The notes: generated by a model from the letters alone, not told the origin. DNA of 64,000 nt from Amycolatopsis sp. 2-15 (GCF_030285625.1 NZ_CP127294.1:630001-694000); one strand, 5' to 3'; positions 16,690 to 25,018 are shown, counted from the stretch's first letter. Translations and numbers: made by a program.

Positions 16690-17670
16690 TTACTTGCCGG
16701 CCGCGCGTGCGAGCCGCTCGGGGTACCGAGCCCCGGCCACGGCGTCGGCCGGAGCCGCCTGCTCGATCGCGGCTATGTCCTCTTCGGACAGTTCCAGCTG
16801 CGCCGCCGCGACGTTCTCTTCGAGGTACTTGCGCCGCTTCGTCCCCGGGATCGGCACCACGTCGTCACCTTGGGCCTGAACCCAGGCGAGCGCGAGCTGA
16901 CCCGCGGTCACGCCCTTCCGCTCGGCCAGCGCGCGCAAAGCGTCCACAATGGCCATGTTCTGCTCGAAGTTCCCGTCGGCGAAGCGCGGCATCCCGCGGC
17001 GCATGTCGTCCTCGGGCAGGTCCTTGACCGACGTCACGGCGCCGGTCAGGAACCCGCGGCCCAGCGGCGAGAACGGCACCACGCCGATGCCCAGCTCACG
17101 GCAGGTCGCGAGGATCTCGGCCTCGATGCCGCGCGTCCACAGCGACCACTCGCTCTGCAGCGCCGTGACCGGGTGCACCGCGTGGGCGCGCCGGATCGTG
17201 TCGGCGTTCGCCTCGGAAATCCCGGCGTAGCGGATCTTTCCGGCAGCCACCAGCTCGGCCAGCGCGCCCCACGTCTCCTCGACGGGCGTGTCCGGGTCCA
17301 CGCGGTGCTGGTAGTAGAGGTCGATGTGGTCGACGCCCAGGCGCTGCAGCGACTCGTCGCAGCTCTGCTTCACGTACGCGGCGTCGCCGCGCGCGCTCAT
17401 GCTGCCGTCCTTCCACACGATGCCGAACTTGGTGGCGAGCACCACCTGGTCGCGCCGGTCCGCGATCGCACGGCCGACCAGCTTCTCGTTCTCGCCCGAC
17501 CCGTACACGTTGGCCGTGTCCAGCAGCGTCACGCCCAGCTCCAGCGCGCGGTGCACGGTGGCGATCGACTCGCTGTCGTCGTCGCGCACCCCGTACGCCT
17601 GGCTCATCCCCATGCAGCCCAGCCCCTGGGCGCTTACTTCCAGCTCACCGAGTTTCCTTGTAGCGATCAC
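16690..17670 (-). CDS. Aldo/keto reductase (paralogue, coupled to MerR)
   Basis: A 326-residue protein. The chosen start is GTG 17670, preceded by GGAGGAAATCTCCGC and overlapping the MerR stop by four bases; the frame runs open upstream inside MerR. It has the same AKR landmarks as its neighbour: [59 protein letters not shown] and the terminal [19 protein letters not shown]. It should reduce carbonyl compounds with NADPH. The protein is strongly similar to 15608-16609 along its length, so it is a tandem duplicate. Confidence 0.92.
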   Translation of the reverse strand: MIATRKLGELEVSAQGLGCMGMSQAYGVRDDDSESIATVHRALELGVTLLDTANVYGSGENEKLVGRAIADRRDQVVLATKFGIVWKDGSMSARGDAAYVKQSCDESLQRLGVDHIDLYYQHRVDPDTPVEETWGALAELVAAGKIRYAGISEANADTIRRAHAVHPVTALQSEWSLWTRGIEAEILATCRELGIGVVPFSPLGRGFLTGAVTSVKDLPEDDMRRGMPRFADGNFEQNMAIVDALRALAERKGVTAGQLALAWVQAQGDDVVPIPGTKRRKYLEENVAAAQLELSEEDIAAIEQAAPADAVAGARYPERLARAAGK

Positions 17671-18068
17671 GCGGAGATTTCCTCCATGGCGGACACGTGG
17701 CCGAGGACCTTGCGTTCCACCTGGTCGTAGTTGCTGATCTTGTAGTCCAGAATGTCCAGGCACCCCTGAAGCTCGGCGATCCGGTCGGCGACCGACTGGC
17801 GTTGCTCCACGAGGATCGCCTTGCGGCGCCCGGCGCTCGCGACGCCGTGGCGCCGCAGTGACGCGTACTCGCGCATGCTCTTGATGGGCATGCCGGTGAG
17901 CCGCAGCTTGGTGAGGAACCCGAGCCAGTTCAGATCGTCGTCCGAATACGCGCGCCGCCCCGCCGCGTCGCGGGCCGGCGGGTCCAGGAGCTTGATCCGC
18001 TCGTAGTACCGAAGGGTGTCGATCGACAGGCCGCTACGTCGTGCGGCTTCCGCTATCGAGTAGCTCAT
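17667..18068 (-). CDS. MerR-family transcriptional regulator
   Basis: A 133-residue protein from ATG 18068. The N-terminal winged helix [29 protein letters not shown] is the classic MerR DNA-binding domain, followed by the wing [17 protein letters not shown] and a C-terminal dimerisation helix ([25 protein letters not shown]). It has no Cys-rich metal loop, so it is likely a redox, electrophile or aldehyde sensor of the kind that often controls aldo/keto reductases. It is translationally coupled to the reductase at 16690-17670. A 22-base palindrome upstream is its probable operator. Confidence 0.93.
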   Translation of the reverse strand: MSYSIAEAARRSGLSIDTLRYYERIKLLDPPARDAAGRRAYSDDDLNWLGFLTKLRLTGMPIKSMREYASLRRHGVASAGRRKAILVEQRQSVADRIAELQGCLDILDYKISNYDQVERKVLGHVSAMEEISA

Positions 18069-18082
18069 GCGCTCGACAGTAC

Positions 18083-18104
18083 GACCTGGAGTGCGCTCCA
18101 GGTC
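18083..18104. promoter_or_regulatory. MerR operator/promoter palindrome
   Basis: GACCTGGAG-TGCG-CTCCAGGTC is a perfect inverted repeat with 9-base arms, 15 bases upstream of the MerR start codon. MerR proteins typically bind such dyads within a long-spacer promoter, so autoregulation of the MerR/AKR operon is likely. Confidence 0.85.
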
Positions 18105-18254
18105 AAATCCCGACCGGGTGGGGTGATGCCTGGATTGTGCAGGTCAGCAGGCGACCAGCGCCACAATGCTCGCCCCGTGAAGCGGATCAGTCGAGGCGCT
18201 ACCGTCCCGGAACCGCTCGTCGCGTACCAGATCACCGGCCAAGGGTCGCGTACC

Positions 18255-18272
18255 GTAACACCGTTGCGTTAC
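18255..18272. promoter_or_regulatory. Possible TetR operator
   Basis: GTAAC-N8-GTTAC is an inverted repeat 9 bases before the TetR start at 18282. The arms are short, so this is only a candidate autoregulatory site. Confidence 0.4.
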
Positions 18273-18281
18273 CCTGAGCAC

Positions 18282-18905
18282 ATGCCCCGTCCCCGTACGC
18301 ACGACGAAGCCCTCCGGCTGAAGCTGCTGGACCGGGCCGGCGAGCTGATCTCCGCCGACGGCCCGAAGGCCCTGTCCCTGCGCAAGCTGGCCGCCGACGC
18401 CGGGACGTCGACCACGGCCGTGTACTCGCTGTTCGGCAGCAAGCCCGACCTGGTCAACGCACTGTACGTCGAGGGCTTCCGCCGCTTCGGCGAGCGGCTG
18501 AACGCTGTGGCGCGGACCGGCGACGCCGTCGCGGACCTGGTGCGCCTCGGCGTCGCCTATCGCGCCAGCGCGCAGGCGGATCCGCACCTGTACGCGATCA
18601 TGTTCACCCGGTCCGTGCCCGGCTTCGAGCCCAACGCCGAGGCCGACCGCCTCGCCCGCGCGACCCTCGAGCCGCTCGAGGACACCATCCGGCGCGGGAT
18701 CGCGTCGGGGCAGTTCGCGGACGTCGCGCCCGAGGTGATCATCGTGAGCTCGTGGGGCCTCGTCCACGGACTGGTGTCGCTGGAGCTGTCGGGGAACCTG
18801 CCGCCGGAGTTCAGCGTGAGCGGCGCGTATGAAGAAGCCTTGCGCGCCAACGCTTCCGGGTGGCTGGCGGCCCAACAGACCTCGGGGGATGACCTTTCGG
18901 GTTGA
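18282..18905 (+). CDS. TetR family transcriptional regulator
   Basis: A 207-residue protein from ATG 18282; longer upstream frames lack any TetR character. The DNA-binding domain runs LLDRAGELISADGPKALSLRKLAADAGTSTTAVYSLFGSK in two recognisable blocks (residues about 12-52). The C-terminal half (AYRASAQADPHLYAIMFTR and onward) resembles TetR ligand domains of the WHG type. The gene lies divergent from MerR and upstream of the methyltransferase pair, which begin within 70 bases on the same strand, so these may be its targets. Confidence 0.9.
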   Translation: MPRPRTHDEALRLKLLDRAGELISADGPKALSLRKLAADAGTSTTAVYSLFGSKPDLVNALYVEGFRRFGERLNAVARTGDAVADLVRLGVAYRASAQADPHLYAIMFTRSVPGFEPNAEADRLARATLEPLEDTIRRGIASGQFADVAPEVIIVSSWGLVHGLVSLELSGNLPPEFSVSGAYEEALRANASGWLAAQQTSGDDLSG

Positions 18906-18970
18906 TCTTCGCCAGCCACCTACCCGACCGATCGGGAATCCGGGTAGACAACACTCGAAGGGAGGCGGCG

Positions 18971-19715
18971 ACGCCCGAAACCGACCTGACCGCAGGTGTG
19001 AGCGCGACAGCCATTTTGATCGCGGCCGCGCGCGCCGTCGAGACCCATCGGCCCGACGGCCTGATCCGCGACCCGTGGGCCGAACGGTTCGTGCGCGCGT
19101 CCAGAGCGGGCGACGGGCTGCCCACCCGCGTCGAAGACATCGAACTCGGTGACGCCGACCCCTTCTGGTGCCGCGGCGGCAGCGTCGCGTGCTCAACCAC
19201 GAGAGCCCGCTGGAGCACCACTCCTCGCCGCCGCCCTGGCCGACGGCTGGGGCCGAGCGCTGCTCGACGCCGGATTTTCTCCGGACCTGCCGACCGCGTG
19301 GGTGATCGAAGGTGTTCTGTTCTCTCTGCCCGGCACTGTGGAGACGAAGCTGATGACGACGGTCGATGAACTGTCCGCGCCGGGCAGCGAGATCGCCTAC
19401 GAGACCTTCCCCAGGCCAGACGACGAAGCGCGCTCGCCCGAGATGTACGCGGCAACCGCGAGTACTGCGGGCGACGACGTGGGCGGCTTGCTCGACACCG
19501 GCGTCCGCCCCGATTCCGCGTCCGCGCTCCGGGCCGCCGGCTGGCAGGTCACGGGCAACCACGGCGTCGACTTCACCCCTGGATACGGCCGCGGTCCCGA
19601 CCCCGCGGTCGACGACCCGATCGCGGGCTTCCGATGGACCTTCGGCCGCAAGTCAGCTGAGCCCGATGCATCCGAAGAAGCTATGCCCGACAACACTTCC
19701 GGGCGGCTGAAGTGA
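18971..19715 (+). pseudogene. Decayed LCM-type SAM-dependent methyltransferase
   Basis: This is a broken copy of the intact gene that follows. The first part (GVSATAILIAAARAVETHRP, then DPWAERFVRAS) aligns with the N-terminus of the 19715 gene, and the later frame (AALADGWGRALLDAGF through GRGPDPAVDDPIAGFRW) aligns with its C-terminal half. About 75 codons between them are missing, including the SAM-binding GSGLDTRAW motif, and the frame shifts at the junction. A strong GGAGG lies five bases before an ACG codon at 18971, which may be a mutated ATG. It cannot make a working enzyme. Confidence 0.85.
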
Positions 19716-20578
19716 TGGATTCCGGAGTGAGCGCCACGGCCCTCATGATCGCCGCGGCGCGCGCCATCGAGACCAACCGGCCCGACGGCCTGGTGCACGA
19801 CGAGTGGGCCGAGCGGTTCGTCCGCGCCGCCGAACCCGATCTGCGGCTGCCGACCCGCATCGAGGACGTCGAACTCGGCGACGCCGACCCGGTGTGGGGC
19901 CGCGGCGGCGCCTACTCCGGCCTGCGCACCCGCGCGTTCGACGACTTCCTGCTGGCCGCTTCTTCGCGAGTCGACCAGATCGCGCTGCTCGGCTCCGGCC
20001 TCGACACCCGCGCGTGGCGCCTCGACCTGCCCGTCGACCTGCAGTTCTTCGAGCTCGACCGCGCCGACGTCCTCGGTTTCAAACGCCGCGTCCTCGCCGG
20101 CGCGGCACCTCGGCCCCGGCATGAGTTCCTGGTCGCCGACCTGGCCGAAGATTGGGCCAAGGTCCTGACCGACGCGGGTTTCGACCCCGCTCAGCCGACC
20201 GCGTGGCTCGTCGAAGGCGTCCTGCCGTATCTTTCCGGCGCCGCTGAGGCCCGGCTGATGGCGCACATCCACCGGCTCTCCGCGCCCGGCAGCGAACTCG
20301 GCTACGAGATCGTGCTCGGCCAGGAAGCCGAGTCCCTGCGCACACACGACCTCTACACCGCCACCGGAACGAGCACAGGCACCGACATCGGTGCCCTATT
20401 CGACGACGGCACCCGCCCCGACTCGGCCGCCAACCTGCGCGCCGCCGGCTGGACGGTGACCAGCGCCCCCGTCGCCGACTTCACCACCCGCTACGGCCGG
20501 GGCCCCGACCCCGCTGTCGTCGACCCGATCACCCAGATCCGCTGGGTGATCGGGTCGAAGCCGCTCAGAACAGCTTGA
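19715..20578 (+). CDS. SAM-dependent methyltransferase (leucine carboxyl methyltransferase-like, SAM0422 type)
   Basis: A 287-residue protein from ATG 19715 (an in-frame GTG precedes it at 19712). Family features are GVSATALMIAAARAIE, the DxWAERFVRAAEP segment, the SAM-binding motif ALLGSGLDTRAWRL (about residues 90-103), the acidic FELDRADVL, and TAWLVEGVLPYLSG. This family is expanded in mycobacteria and other actinobacteria and methylates mostly unknown small-molecule carboxyl or hydroxyl groups. It follows its decayed paralogue directly (TGATG overlap). Its 3' end overlaps the convergent gene at 20565 by 14 bases and contains a strong hairpin. Confidence 0.9.
   Translation: MDSGVSATALMIAAARAIETNRPDGLVHDEWAERFVRAAEPDLRLPTRIEDVELGDADPVWGRGGAYSGLRTRAFDDFLLAASSRVDQIALLGSGLDTRAWRLDLPVDLQFFELDRADVLGFKRRVLAGAAPRPRHEFLVADLAEDWAKVLTDAGFDPAQPTAWLVEGVLPYLSGAAEARLMAHIHRLSAPGSELGYEIVLGQEAESLRTHDLYTATGTSTGTDIGALFDDGTRPDSAANLRAAGWTVTSAPVADFTTRYGRGPDPAVVDPITQIRWVIGSKPLRTA
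20521..20557. terminator. Hairpin inside the 3' end of the methyltransferase gene
   Basis: Sixteen-base perfect arms (20521-20536 and 20542-20557, CGACCCGATCACCCAG on the left) enclose a five-base ATCCG loop. It lies within coding sequence for DPITQIRWVIGSK, just before two convergent stop codons. It probably serves as a shared terminator or mRNA 3'-end stabiliser. Confidence 0.7.
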
Positions 20579-21803
20579 GCGAAGCCTCGATCACCACGTT
20601 GCCCGCGGCGTCGTAGGCCTTCACATCCGTCCTCCCGTCCACAATGGACGAATTGTCGGCGTCGGTGTGCCAGATCGCGAACGTTCCGTGCGCCACCACC
20701 GCGTCCTTCGGCTGACCGCCGGGGTAGGTGACCGAAACCCTCGTCACGTTCTCCGGTACGCCCCCGGCGAACACCAGCCGCTCCGGCTCACCCGTTTCCT
20801 TCACCGGCGCCAGCACCGGGGCCAGCGCTCCACCACCCGCGCCCGGCTTCAGGTCTTGCACCGAGGAAGGGTTCACGGCGTAGTAGGTCGCCCCCGGCTT
20901 CCCCGGATCCGGGCGCGCCGAGCAGGTGAGCACGTGCTGGCCCAGCCGGGCGACGATCAGTTTGCGGTTGTTCCAGCTCAAGAAAGCCCCGGCGACATAG
21001 GCGCCTCGGTCGGGCACCTGTTGCGCAGACGACGCGAGACATTCGTCGAGGAACATGCCGGCCTCGGACCGGCGCTCCGCCGACGCCGGCCGGTCGACCT
21101 TGACGGTGAGCGCGGCCGGGGCCGAGACGAGTGCGGACGGGTCCACCTCTGCGCCCTCGGGCCCGAGGGCGAGCGGCACCGCCGGGCCCGCGCCGGTGAA
21201 CACCGCGAACTGGTGCGACAGCGACGAGAGCCACCACGCCGGCGGTCCGTCCGGCTGCAGCGTCACGCCGGGTGCGACGGCCTGCACGCCCCGCCACGCC
21301 GGGTCCGCCAACCCCGCCACCAGGCCGTCGGCCGTGCGCAGGTACACCTTGGCCTTCGTGCCGGGCACGGGTGCGGGGGGCGCGTCGGGGTCCGAGATGG
21401 TCACCGTCGTCAGGGTTGTCTCGCAGAACAGCGGCTGGTCGCCGATCATCGCCGCGGTCACCGTCGCATCGCCGTGAACCAGGGTGAACGGGATGTTCCA
21501 GCCGCGCGGATCGCCGATTTCGGGGTAGTAGGGCTTCATCGCGTTCCAGCAGCGATCGAGCATCTCCTGGCCCGAGTTGCGCGGCGCCGCGGGGGCGAGT
21601 GGTCCCGCCGAGTCGCCTCGCGGTACGCCGGTCGCGAACACCACACCGGTGGCCACCACCACGACGGCCGCGGCCACGAGCCACACGGAACGCCTTCGGT
21701 GAGCCGGCCGGGTGGCCTCGTCGAGCCCGGCCCGAACGCGCAGCCGGATGCGGTCGCGCACCTCGGGCGGCAGTTCGCGGCGCGGGGGGAGGTTGTCGAT
21801 CAT
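20565..21803 (-). CDS. Membrane-anchored protein co-transcribed with an ECF sigma factor
   Basis: A 412-residue protein from ATG 21803, four-base overlap with the sigma factor stop. An Arg-rich cytoplasmic N-terminus of about 40 residues (LPPRRELPPEVRDRIRLRVR) precedes one transmembrane segment (VWLVAAAVVVVATGVVFATG), then about 340 extracytoplasmic residues without a recognised domain. By position and topology it could be an anti-sigma factor. However, the N-terminus lacks the zinc-binding Hx3Cx2C motif of ZAS proteins, so this remains inference. The extracellular part holds a few Cys residues that could form disulfides. Confidence 0.7.
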   Translation of the reverse strand: MIDNLPPRRELPPEVRDRIRLRVRAGLDEATRPAHRRRSVWLVAAAVVVVATGVVFATGVPRGDSAGPLAPAAPRNSGQEMLDRCWNAMKPYYPEIGDPRGWNIPFTLVHGDATVTAAMIGDQPLFCETTLTTVTISDPDAPPAPVPGTKAKVYLRTADGLVAGLADPAWRGVQAVAPGVTLQPDGPPAWWLSSLSHQFAVFTGAGPAVPLALGPEGAEVDPSALVSAPAALTVKVDRPASAERRSEAGMFLDECLASSAQQVPDRGAYVAGAFLSWNNRKLIVARLGQHVLTCSARPDPGKPGATYYAVNPSSVQDLKPGAGGGALAPVLAPVKETGEPERLVFAGGVPENVTRVSVTYPGGQPKDAVVAHGTFAIWHTDADNSSIVDGRTDVKAYDAAGNVVIEASLKLF

Positions 21804-22360
21804 TTGTCCTCCAGAAGGGCACGCAGGTGGGCTCGTGCCCGGGACAGGTGCGAGCGGACGGTGACCTCCGCGACTTCGAGCACCGCAGCCGCGTCGACGG
21901 TCGGCAGGTCGCCCAGCAGGCACAGCTCCACGACCTGGCGCTGCGCCTTGGGCAACCGGGAGACGGCCTCGACGACTTCTTTCAGCCGCGCTTCGCCGTC
22001 GAGCTGATCGGCGACGGTCCCGGCGTGGTCCGACACCGTGGGCGGCTCGGGGATCCGTCTCAGCAGCCGCAGCCGCCGGTGCGCGCCGCGGTGTTCCGTG
22101 CGGGCGAGGTTGCCCGCGACGGTGTACAGCCACGGCAGCGCGCTGTCCCTGATCAGCTTCAGCTCGGCCCGCTTGCGCCAGGCGATGAGGAACGTGTTCG
22201 ACGTCAGGTCTTCGGCGAGCGCCCACGACCCGGTCAGCCGGTAGGCGTGGTTCCACACCGCCTGCGCGTGGCGTTCGAACAGCTCGCCGAACGCCCTCTC
22301 GTCCCCGCCTGCCGCGCGGCCGAACAGTTCGGCGTCCACGGGCACCTCTTGGATGGTCAC
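21800..22360 (-). CDS. ECF-type RNA polymerase sigma factor
   Basis: A 186-residue protein from GTG 22360. Region 2 is evident (FGELFERHAQAVWNHAYRLT, then AEDLTSNTFLIAWRK with the core-binding helix). Region 4 is RLPKAQRQVVELCLLGDLPT followed by the helix-turn-helix VDAAAVLEVAEVTVRSHLSR. The two are linked by a short spacer, as in group 4 sigma factors. It should direct RNA polymerase to a small stress or envelope regulon, probably under control of the coupled membrane protein. No autoregulated promoter was assigned. Confidence 0.93.
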   Translation of the reverse strand: MTIQEVPVDAELFGRAAGGDERAFGELFERHAQAVWNHAYRLTGSWALAEDLTSNTFLIAWRKRAELKLIRDSALPWLYTVAGNLARTEHRGAHRRLRLLRRIPEPPTVSDHAGTVADQLDGEARLKEVVEAVSRLPKAQRQVVELCLLGDLPTVDAAAVLEVAEVTVRSHLSRARAHLRALLEDK

Positions 22361-22423
22361 ACCGGGAAGTGGCCGGGTACCCGGGGTTTGTTGTGGATCT
22401 GGTTCTTCGGTTTCGGCTGCTGG

Positions 22424-22473
22424 TTCAGACCGCTTGTTCAGACCCGTTGTTCAGACCGCTTGTTCAGACCGCG
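22424..22473 (+). repeat. 13-base tandem repeat at the 3' end of upp
   Basis: Four head-to-tail copies of TTCAGACCGCTTG occur (22424, 22437, 22450, 22463; the second differs at two positions and the last is partial). The last copy contains the upp stop codon, so the repeat supplies extra in-frame or near-frame stop triplets beyond it. Confidence 0.9.
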
Positions 22474-23087
22474 CCGTACTGGCGGTCTCCCGCGTCGCCG
22501 AGCCCGGGGACGATGAAGCCGGAGTCGTTGAGCCGCTCGTCGATGCTCGCGGTGACCACGCGCACCGGCAGCCCGGTCTTCTCCAGGTGCGCCAGACCTT
22601 CGGGCGCGGCCAGCGCGCAAATGGCGGTCACGTCCGTGGCGCCCCGGTCGGTGAGCAGGCGGATGGTGTACTCCATCGAGCCCCCGGTGGCGAGCATCGG
22701 GTCGAGCACCATCACGGGCCGGTCGGCCAGCGATTCCGGCAGCGACTCCAGGTAGGGGGTCGGCTTGAGGGTTTCCTCGTCGCGCGCGAGCCCGACGAAC
22801 CCCATCTGCGCGTCGGGGATCATCTTGTGCGCCTCGTCGGCCATGCCCAGGCCGGCGCGCAGCACGGGGACCAGCAGCGGCGGGCTGGCCAGCCGGTAGG
22901 CCTCCGTGCGCGCGACGGGCGTGTGGATCCGCTCGGTGCGCACCGGCACGTCGCGGGTGGCTTCGTACACGAGCATCATGGTCAGCTCGTGCAGCGCGGC
23001 CCGGAACGCGGCGCTGTCCGTCCGCGCGTCACGCATCGTGGACAGACGGGCCTTGGCCAACGGGTGATCGACGACGTGCACATCCAT
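22464..23087 (-). CDS. upp: Uracil phosphoribosyltransferase
   Basis: A 207-residue protein starting at ATG 23087 ([10 protein letters not shown]); the frame opens earlier, but upstream residues overlap a small separate gene. Family signatures are [23 protein letters not shown], and the PRPP-binding loop [14 protein letters not shown], with the uracil-binding C-terminal [15 protein letters not shown]. It converts uracil and PRPP to UMP in pyrimidine salvage and fits with the nucleoside catabolism genes elsewhere in the window. It follows the 66-residue gene by five bases and may be co-transcribed with it. Confidence 0.96.
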   Translation of the reverse strand: MDVHVVDHPLAKARLSTMRDARTDSAAFRAALHELTMMLVYEATRDVPVRTERIHTPVARTEAYRLASPPLLVPVLRAGLGMADEAHKMIPDAQMGFVGLARDEETLKPTPYLESLPESLADRPVMVLDPMLATGGSMEYTIRLLTDRGATDVTAICALAAPEGLAHLEKTGLPVRVVTASIDERLNDSGFIVPGLGDAGDRQYGAV

Positions 23088-23092
23088 GCCAC

Positions 23093-23293
23093 CTAACTTA
23101 GCTGCCGGGTGTCGTCCGCGTCTCGGCTCATCTCGTAGTAGTTCACCGCCTCGAAGAAATGCCCGACGACAGGCGCCAGCTTGTCGTACGGCCACTCCGG
23201 CACATCCGCGACGTTCGCATCATCCGGCGGCTCGATGCTGACAATGATCCTCCAGTTGGCGTAGGATCCACTGATCTTCCAAGACTGGCGCAT
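23093..23293 (-). CDS. Small 66-residue protein, function unknown
   Basis: The ORF starts at ATG 23293 with a very strong Shine-Dalgarno (GGAGGAGGAAACCC) and ends at TAG 23093. The protein is acidic and aromatic-rich ([20 protein letters not shown], then [18 protein letters not shown]) and has no membrane segment. It is transcribed divergently from the XRE/Scr1 regulator at 23412 and lies five bases upstream of upp. The good ribosome-binding site and its position in a regulator/DUF397 neighbourhood argue that it is real. I do not recognise its family. Confidence 0.65.
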   Translation of the reverse strand: MRQSWKISGSYANWRIIVSIEPPDDANVADVPEWPYDKLAPVVGHFFEAVNYYEMSRDADDTRQLS

Positions 23294-23411
23294 GGGTTTC
23301 CTCCTCCGCGAGAACACGAGCCAAACGTTCTCCCGATGCCAGAACCGCACGCAACCTTCCTTCAGGTGAGCGATCTTTCGTGCCACCGTGGCAAGAGGAC
23401 AAAGTGTGCCC

Positions 23412-24281
23412 ATGACGAAGAACAAAGGGGTCTCCGTTCGGCAGCGGAGAGTTTCCGGGGAACTGCGCCGCCTGCGGTTACTGCGGAAGATGACCTGCAA
23501 ACAGGTAGCCGAAGGCGTGGACTTCTCGGAGAGCAAGATCACCCGCATGGAAACGGGCGACCGCGGCCTGTACCCCGACGACGTCGCCGCGATATTAGGT
23601 TTCCTGCAGGCTCCGTCGGATCTGCGGCAAGAGCTCATGGCGCTCGTGAGGGGCGGCGAGGAGCGCAACTGGCATGAAGTGACAGGGAAACTACCGTCCT
23701 CGTGGAAGGACCTGATCCGCTTCGAAGACGAAGCAACCTCGATCCGCAACTATGAATCGCTGGTGTTGCCAGGCCTCGCGCAGACCCCCGATTATGCACG
23801 TGCACTGCTGCGAGGAGGAGATGCCAAGCTCGCCGAAGCCGAACTTGAGAACCTTGTCGCAGCACGGGTAACTCGCCAGCTCATTCTCGGGCGGCACAAC
23901 GCGCCCCGAGTGCAGCTCATGGTCGATGAGATGATCTTGCAGCGGCCGATCGGTAGTGAAGAGATTATGCATGCGCAGCTCCGACACCTCATCCAGCTCG
24001 GGCAGCGGTCGAACGTGACTCTTCAAGTGGTGCCAATCAAGGCGGGTGCACATCCGGGCCTGCGCGGTCCATTTGTGTTACTTGAATTCGCTGCGGAGCC
24101 GACCTTGGCCCATGTCGAGAGCCGAGGCACCAGTAGCTTCCTGGAAAAAGACGATCAGGTTCACAGCCTCAAGGCAGCATGGAGTGACATTGGCCGGGTA
24201 GCCCTGTCACATGGCGACTCGGCCCGGCTGATTGCCGATATGATCGGCGAGCCGACACCAGCTGAGGAGTACGAACCATGA
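23412..24281 (+). CDS. XRE-family regulator with Scr1/DUF5753 domain
   Basis: A 289-residue protein. ATG 23412 is preferred over the frame start at 23388. The N-terminal helix-turn-helix is LRRLRLLRKMTCKQVAEGVD followed by SESKITRMETGDRG (residues about 17-55). The C-terminal DUF5753 domain includes LVLPGLAQTPDYARALL, RVTRQLIL, DEMILQRPIG, and LQVVPIKAGAHPG. This architecture is abundant in Streptomyces and Amycolatopsis, where it pairs with a DUF397 protein; the best-studied pair is BldB-like/WhiJ control of development. Here the DUF397 gene follows with an ATGA overlap. Confidence 0.92.
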   Translation: MTKNKGVSVRQRRVSGELRRLRLLRKMTCKQVAEGVDFSESKITRMETGDRGLYPDDVAAILGFLQAPSDLRQELMALVRGGEERNWHEVTGKLPSSWKDLIRFEDEATSIRNYESLVLPGLAQTPDYARALLRGGDAKLAEAELENLVAARVTRQLILGRHNAPRVQLMVDEMILQRPIGSEEIMHAQLRHLIQLGQRSNVTLQVVPIKAGAHPGLRGPFVLLEFAAEPTLAHVESRGTSSFLEKDDQVHSLKAAWSDIGRVALSHGDSARLIADMIGEPTPAEEYEP

Positions 24282-24517
24282 TCGCCCCAAGCTTCACACA
24301 GGCCGCGTGGCGCAAGAGCTCCTACACGACTGACCAGTCCAACTGCGTCGAGTTCGCAGCCTGGCGCAAGAGCTCCTACAGCACCAACGACTCCAACTGC
24401 GTCGAGGTCGCCACCTCACCGGTCGAGATCGGGATCCGCGACACGAAGGACCGCGCGGGCGGCCACCTCACCGTGTCGCCGACCGCGTGGACCGCCTTCC
24501 TCAGCTCTGCGCGCTAG
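24278..24517 (+). CDS. DUF397 protein with internally duplicated N-terminus
   Basis: A 79-residue protein from ATG 24278, coupled to the XRE gene. DUF397 proteins are usually about 60 residues and begin with one AxWRKSSYSxxxxNCVE motif. Here that motif occurs twice, AAWRKSSYTTDQSNCVE and AAWRKSSYSTNDSNCVE, spaced 54 bases (18 codons) apart. The C-terminus VEIGIRDTKDRAGGHLTVSPTAW has the usual form in two parts. It probably acts as antagonist or partner of the upstream regulator. The 3' end overlaps the convergent phosphatase gene by 17 bases. Confidence 0.92.
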   Translation: MIAPSFTQAAWRKSSYTTDQSNCVEFAAWRKSSYSTNDSNCVEVATSPVEIGIRDTKDRAGGHLTVSPTAWTAFLSSAR

Positions 24518-24947
24518 CGAACCAGCGAACCCACCGCCGCTGCCAGGCCGTTTCGACGGCCCGGTGGTGGTGGTTCTCGCGTACCCACGTGATGGCGTTG
24601 TCCGGGGACAAGCCGGCGATGGTGGCAAGGCAGGCGAGGACCGTGCCGGTGCGGCCGACTCCTCCGTAGCAGGCCACCTCCACCGATTCCCCCGCCAGCG
24701 CGCGGGCGTGCAGCGCGAGGATCTTGCGCCGCGCGTCGGCCCAGTTCAGCGGTAGCAGGAAGTCCGGCCAGCGGATCCAGTCGTGGTCCCAGGTGAGACT
24801 GTCGTCGTGTTTGCGGCGCAGTCGGTTCGACCCCAGGTAGAGGCCGTAAGTCGGAGCCGGGCCGTCCGGCGCGGGCCGGCCGAGGCCGCGTCCGCGTACG
24901 ACGGCGCCGTCGGGCAGTGCGAGGGTCCCCACCAGAGCAGATGCCAT
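24501..24947 (-). CDS. Protein-tyrosine phosphatase-like protein
   Basis: A 148-residue protein from ATG 24947. The catalytic P-loop is CYGGVGRTG, matching the CX5R(S/T) signature of protein-tyrosine and dual-specificity phosphatases (Cys at about residue 94). It replaces the usual HC with AC. Upstream segments LPLNWADARRKILALHARAL and TWDHDWIRWPDFLLP could form the substrate rim. It may dephosphorylate proteins or a small phospho-metabolite. It converges on the DUF397 gene and diverges from the DUF1707 gene at 25019. Confidence 0.8.
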   Translation of the reverse strand: MASALVGTLALPDGAVVRGRGLGRPAPDGPAPTYGLYLGSNRLRRKHDDSLTWDHDWIRWPDFLLPLNWADARRKILALHARALAGESVEVACYGGVGRTGTVLACLATIAGLSPDNAITWVRENHHHRAVETAWQRRWVRWFASAQS

Positions 24948-25018
24948 CGCCCCATCTTGGCCCTTATCCGTCGTTCGATGGACCCCGGACCACCCCCGAT
25001 CGGGCTAGGCTGCCCCGG

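Noticed and set aside
21804..22256. Upstream extension of the sigma-partner protein
   Set aside because: It lies within the sigma factor gene. ATG 21803 gives the usual ATGA coupling.
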